Source: Marinospirillum sp. (GTDB lineage Bacteria > Pseudomonadota > Gammaproteobacteria > Pseudomonadales > Halomonadaceae). From it: a DNA stretch of 7,508 bases. How positions within the stretch are numbered: the first letter of the stretch is position 1; the number at the start of each line of letters is the position of its first letter. Positions 6,322 through 7,508 of this stretch are shown piece by piece. Position numbers and translations under genes: made by a program. Where the stretch lies: positions 1 to 7,508 of the forward strand of contig SKOQ01000042.1 in the NCBI GenBank assembly GCA_007119985.1, given 5' to 3'. The notes beneath the pieces are model-generated. The model was not told where the DNA came from. It saw only the letters and a list, made by a program, of their open reading frames with translations, and did not search any database.

Positions 6322-7164
6322 ATGCTGGCTAGAATACGCAGCTGTGCCTTGCCGACACGCTGTTTGCACCATGATCATCCTTATCACCAGCTGGTGATTG
6401 GGCTCTCCGGCCATGCCGAGTTTGAGGTGGCGGGTTATGGCGGTCGTGTGGATGCGATGCATGGTTGCCTGGTACCTGCCGGTGAGGTCCATTTTTACGA
6501 GGGGAAAGGCGATAATCGCCATGCTGTCATTGATTTCCCTTGTCTAGGCAACCCTGCTGCTGCCTGGTCGAGAGAGGCCGACTGGAGAGATGAGCCTTCT
6601 GCATTGGCCGCTGATCCGGTGAATCAGTCCATTGAGCAGCTGTTTGATCACCCACGCTATTTTACTGCGGATACCAATCTGCGCCTGCTATTGAGCTTTA
6701 TTGATCGTGAATCTCATCTGTGGCCAGCCTCTTCTGCTGCCGTTGAGGGAGTGGCTCAGGTTTTGGTCGCCAGCTTATATCAGCGGCTTTTTGATCATCA
6801 GCCCCGTTTGCCGAGTGGACAAAAGCGCCTTGATCTGGTGCAGCTTGAGGTGTATATCCAGCAGCACCTCGCAGAACCTATGACAGTCAGTCAACTCGCG
6901 CAGGTCGCCTGCGTCAGTGCAGGGCATTTTCATCAGCTTTTTAAGCAGGCCACTGGCAAAACCCCTGCACGTTATTTACTGGAAGCTCGCTTAGAAAGGG
7001 CACGCGAACTCTTGCTGGCGACACGGATGGATCTTGCGACGATTGCTGAGCAGGTTGGCTTCTCAAGCCAAAGCGCACTGACCCATGCTTTTCGCCGCCA
7101 TTGGGCGCAGACGCCTGGGCAGATCCGTCGTGGTGGACTGCAAAAAATCGAGCTAAGAAACTGA
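6322..7164 (+). CDS. AraC/XylS-family transcriptional regulator, probable PruR-like activator of putA-putP
   Basis: A 280-residue regulator. The N-terminal cupin-type ligand domain carries HHDHPYHQLVIGLSG (16-30) and LVPAGEVHFYEG (50-61), typical of AraC effector pockets. The C-terminal DNA-binding domain has two helix-turn-helix motifs: MTVSQLAQVACVSAGHFHQLFKQATGKTP (about 187-215) and IAEQVGFSSQSALTHAFRRHWAQTPGQIR (about 241-269), the second matching the AraC signature. The ATG at 6322 has the strong ribosome-binding site AAAGGAG with 7 nt spacing; tandem in-frame stops (TGA TAG) end it. It is divergent from putA across 125 bp. In P. aeruginosa the AraC/XylS protein PruR activates putAP in response to proline, and its PutA likewise lacks the repressor domain. 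By context this gene probably does the same, with proline as the likely effector. No clear terminator follows; only a weak A/T hairpin is seen before the tRNA promoter. The family is certain, the target is inferred. Confidence 0.93.
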   Translation: MLARIRSCALPTRCLHHDHPYHQLVIGLSGHAEFEVAGYGGRVDAMHGCLVPAGEVHFYEGKGDNRHAVIDFPCLGNPAAAWSREADWRDEPSALAADPVNQSIEQLFDHPRYFTADTNLRLLLSFIDRESHLWPASSAAVEGVAQVLVASLYQRLFDHQPRLPSGQKRLDLVQLEVYIQQHLAEPMTVSQLAQVACVSAGHFHQLFKQATGKTPARYLLEARLERARELLLATRMDLATIAEQVGFSSQSALTHAFRRHWAQTPGQIRRGGLQKIELRN

Positions 7165-7166
7165 TA

Positions 7167-7218
7167 GAAAAAGAATTTTCAAAAAAGGCTTTGCATTTTT
7201 AGTGAATGTCTCTATAAT
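7167..7218 (+). promoter_or_regulatory. tRNA-Pro promoter with UP-like element and GC-rich discriminator
   Basis: TTTGCA (7190-7195, 4 of 6) and a perfect TATAAT (7213-7218) are separated by 17 bp. Immediately upstream, 7167-7188 is A-tract, TTTT, A-tract, resembling the UP-element consensus and lying at about -59 to -38 from a start near 7225. The bases after the -10 are GCGCAGCG, a G/C-rich discriminator typical of stable-RNA promoters under ppGpp/DksA stringent control. The leader to the tRNA is about 47 nt. Confidence 0.85.
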
Positions 7219-7271
7219 GCGCAGCGTCTTAAGGCACTTCCCCAGCCTCTAGATAGTAAAACAAAATTGAA

Positions 7272-7348
7272 CGGAGTGTGGCGCAGCTTGGTAGCGCACT
7301 TGCATGGGGTGCAAGGGGTCGCAGGTTCGAATCCTGTCACTCCGACCA
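7272..7348 (+). tRNA. tRNA-Pro (anticodon GGG)
   Basis: A complete 77-nt cloverleaf. The acceptor stem is CGGAGTG with CACTCCG (7338-7344), the D-stem GCGC/GCGC encloses AGCTTGGTA, and the anticodon stem CTTGC/GCAAG encloses the loop ATGGGGT with GGG at 7306-7308. The variable region is GGGTC and the T-arm is GCAGG-TTCGAAT-CCTGT with one G·U pair. The discriminator is A and the CCA is encoded (7346-7348). The first acceptor base is C, as in bacterial tRNA-Pro, and the body closely resembles E. coli proL. It reads CCC and CCU proline codons. It is a single-gene unit between its own promoter and terminator. Confidence 0.97.
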
Positions 7349-7355
7349 ATAAAAT

Positions 7356-7390
7356 AAAGGGTTTAGCTCAAAAGGCTAAGCCCTTTTTTT
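7356..7390 (+). terminator. Intrinsic terminator of the tRNA-Pro transcript
   Basis: AAAGGGTTTAGC (7356-7367) pairs with GCTAAGCCCTTT (7375-7386) around a 7-nt loop, with one U·G pair. The stem runs into seven T (7384-7390). It begins 8 nt after the encoded CCA and is a textbook Rho-independent terminator. Confidence 0.93.
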
Positions 7391-7508
7391 GTGTGGTTTT
7401 ACGAAAAATATAGCGAAAAGCTCTATGAGTCTTCTTGCTCAAAAATAGTATCAGGTACAATGGTGGCTAGCTAGATGCTTCCGCTAGCGCCGCTCAACCA
7501 ATCCTTTC
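7391..7508. other. Right edge: no gene recognised
   Basis: This 118-bp stretch holds no credible coding frame or RNA gene that I can see. TTGCTC (7435-7440) and TACAAT (7456-7461) form a possible plus-strand promoter, but the spacer is only 15 bp. Two GCTAGC palindromes (7466-7471 and 7483-7488) could pair across an 11-nt loop just after it. It may be the upstream region of a gene beyond the window. Confidence 0.3.

Noticed and set aside
7168..7199. A/T-rich hairpin after the regulator (GAAAA-AGAA-TTTTC) as its terminator
   Set aside because: The stem is five pairs, mostly A-T, and the following bases are A, not T. The stretch is better explained as an UP-like element of the tRNA promoter.
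7329..7390. tRNA 3' end as an integration (att) site of a mobile element
   Set aside because: No integrase is present, and no second copy of the tRNA 3' end was noticed in the window; the tRNA runs straight into its own terminator.
1..7508. CRISPR array, insertion sequence, toxin-antitoxin pair or other defence system
   Set aside because: No regularly spaced repeats, transposase or nuclease motifs, or small gene pairs were seen; the window is nearly filled by recognisable housekeeping and catabolic genes.

Overview
The window looks like ordinary chromosomal DNA from a gammaproteobacterium, in the Pseudomonas/Oceanospirillales part of the group. The support is YgfZ, a putA-putP pair with a divergent AraC-family regulator as described for Pseudomonas aeruginosa, a tRNA-Pro(GGG) closely resembling the enterobacterial one with CCA encoded, and sigma70-like signals. 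I cannot name the genus. I see no insertion sequence, prophage gene, CRISPR array or replication origin.

Layout from left to right. Positions 1-232 hold the 3' end of a plus-strand gene whose product ends in a CFI-box-type C-terminal domain. It converges on ygfZ (321-1199, minus), and the gap between them holds a perfect 11-bp inverted repeat. A gap of about 170 bp holds the ygfZ leader and a UUCG-tetraloop hairpin that probably ends putP transcription. Next come putP (1371-2858, minus; Na+/proline symporter) and putA (2948-6196, minus; bifunctional proline dehydrogenase/P5C dehydrogenase), read in the order putA then putP. A 125-bp divergent control region separates putA from an AraC/XylS-family regulator (6322-7164, plus). 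Last come a stringent-type promoter, tRNA-Pro(GGG) (7272-7348), a strong intrinsic terminator, and about 118 bp with no recognisable gene.

The core of the window is a proline-utilisation module. PutP imports proline with Na+, and PutA oxidises it in two steps to glutamate, passing electrons to the quinone pool. This PutA lacks the N-terminal ribbon-helix-helix domain by which trifunctional PutA proteins repress their own operon. The divergent AraC-family gene is therefore the natural regulator, as PruR is for putAP in P. aeruginosa. The putA/regulator gap contains two 15-bp direct repeats (12 of 15 identical) exactly 21 bp apart, which is the geometry of AraC/XylS operators. It also contains a separate palindrome close to both the CRP and FNR consensus in the putA leader. 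I regard these two sites as the most informative regulatory predictions here. Nothing in the window looks like a wholly new system.
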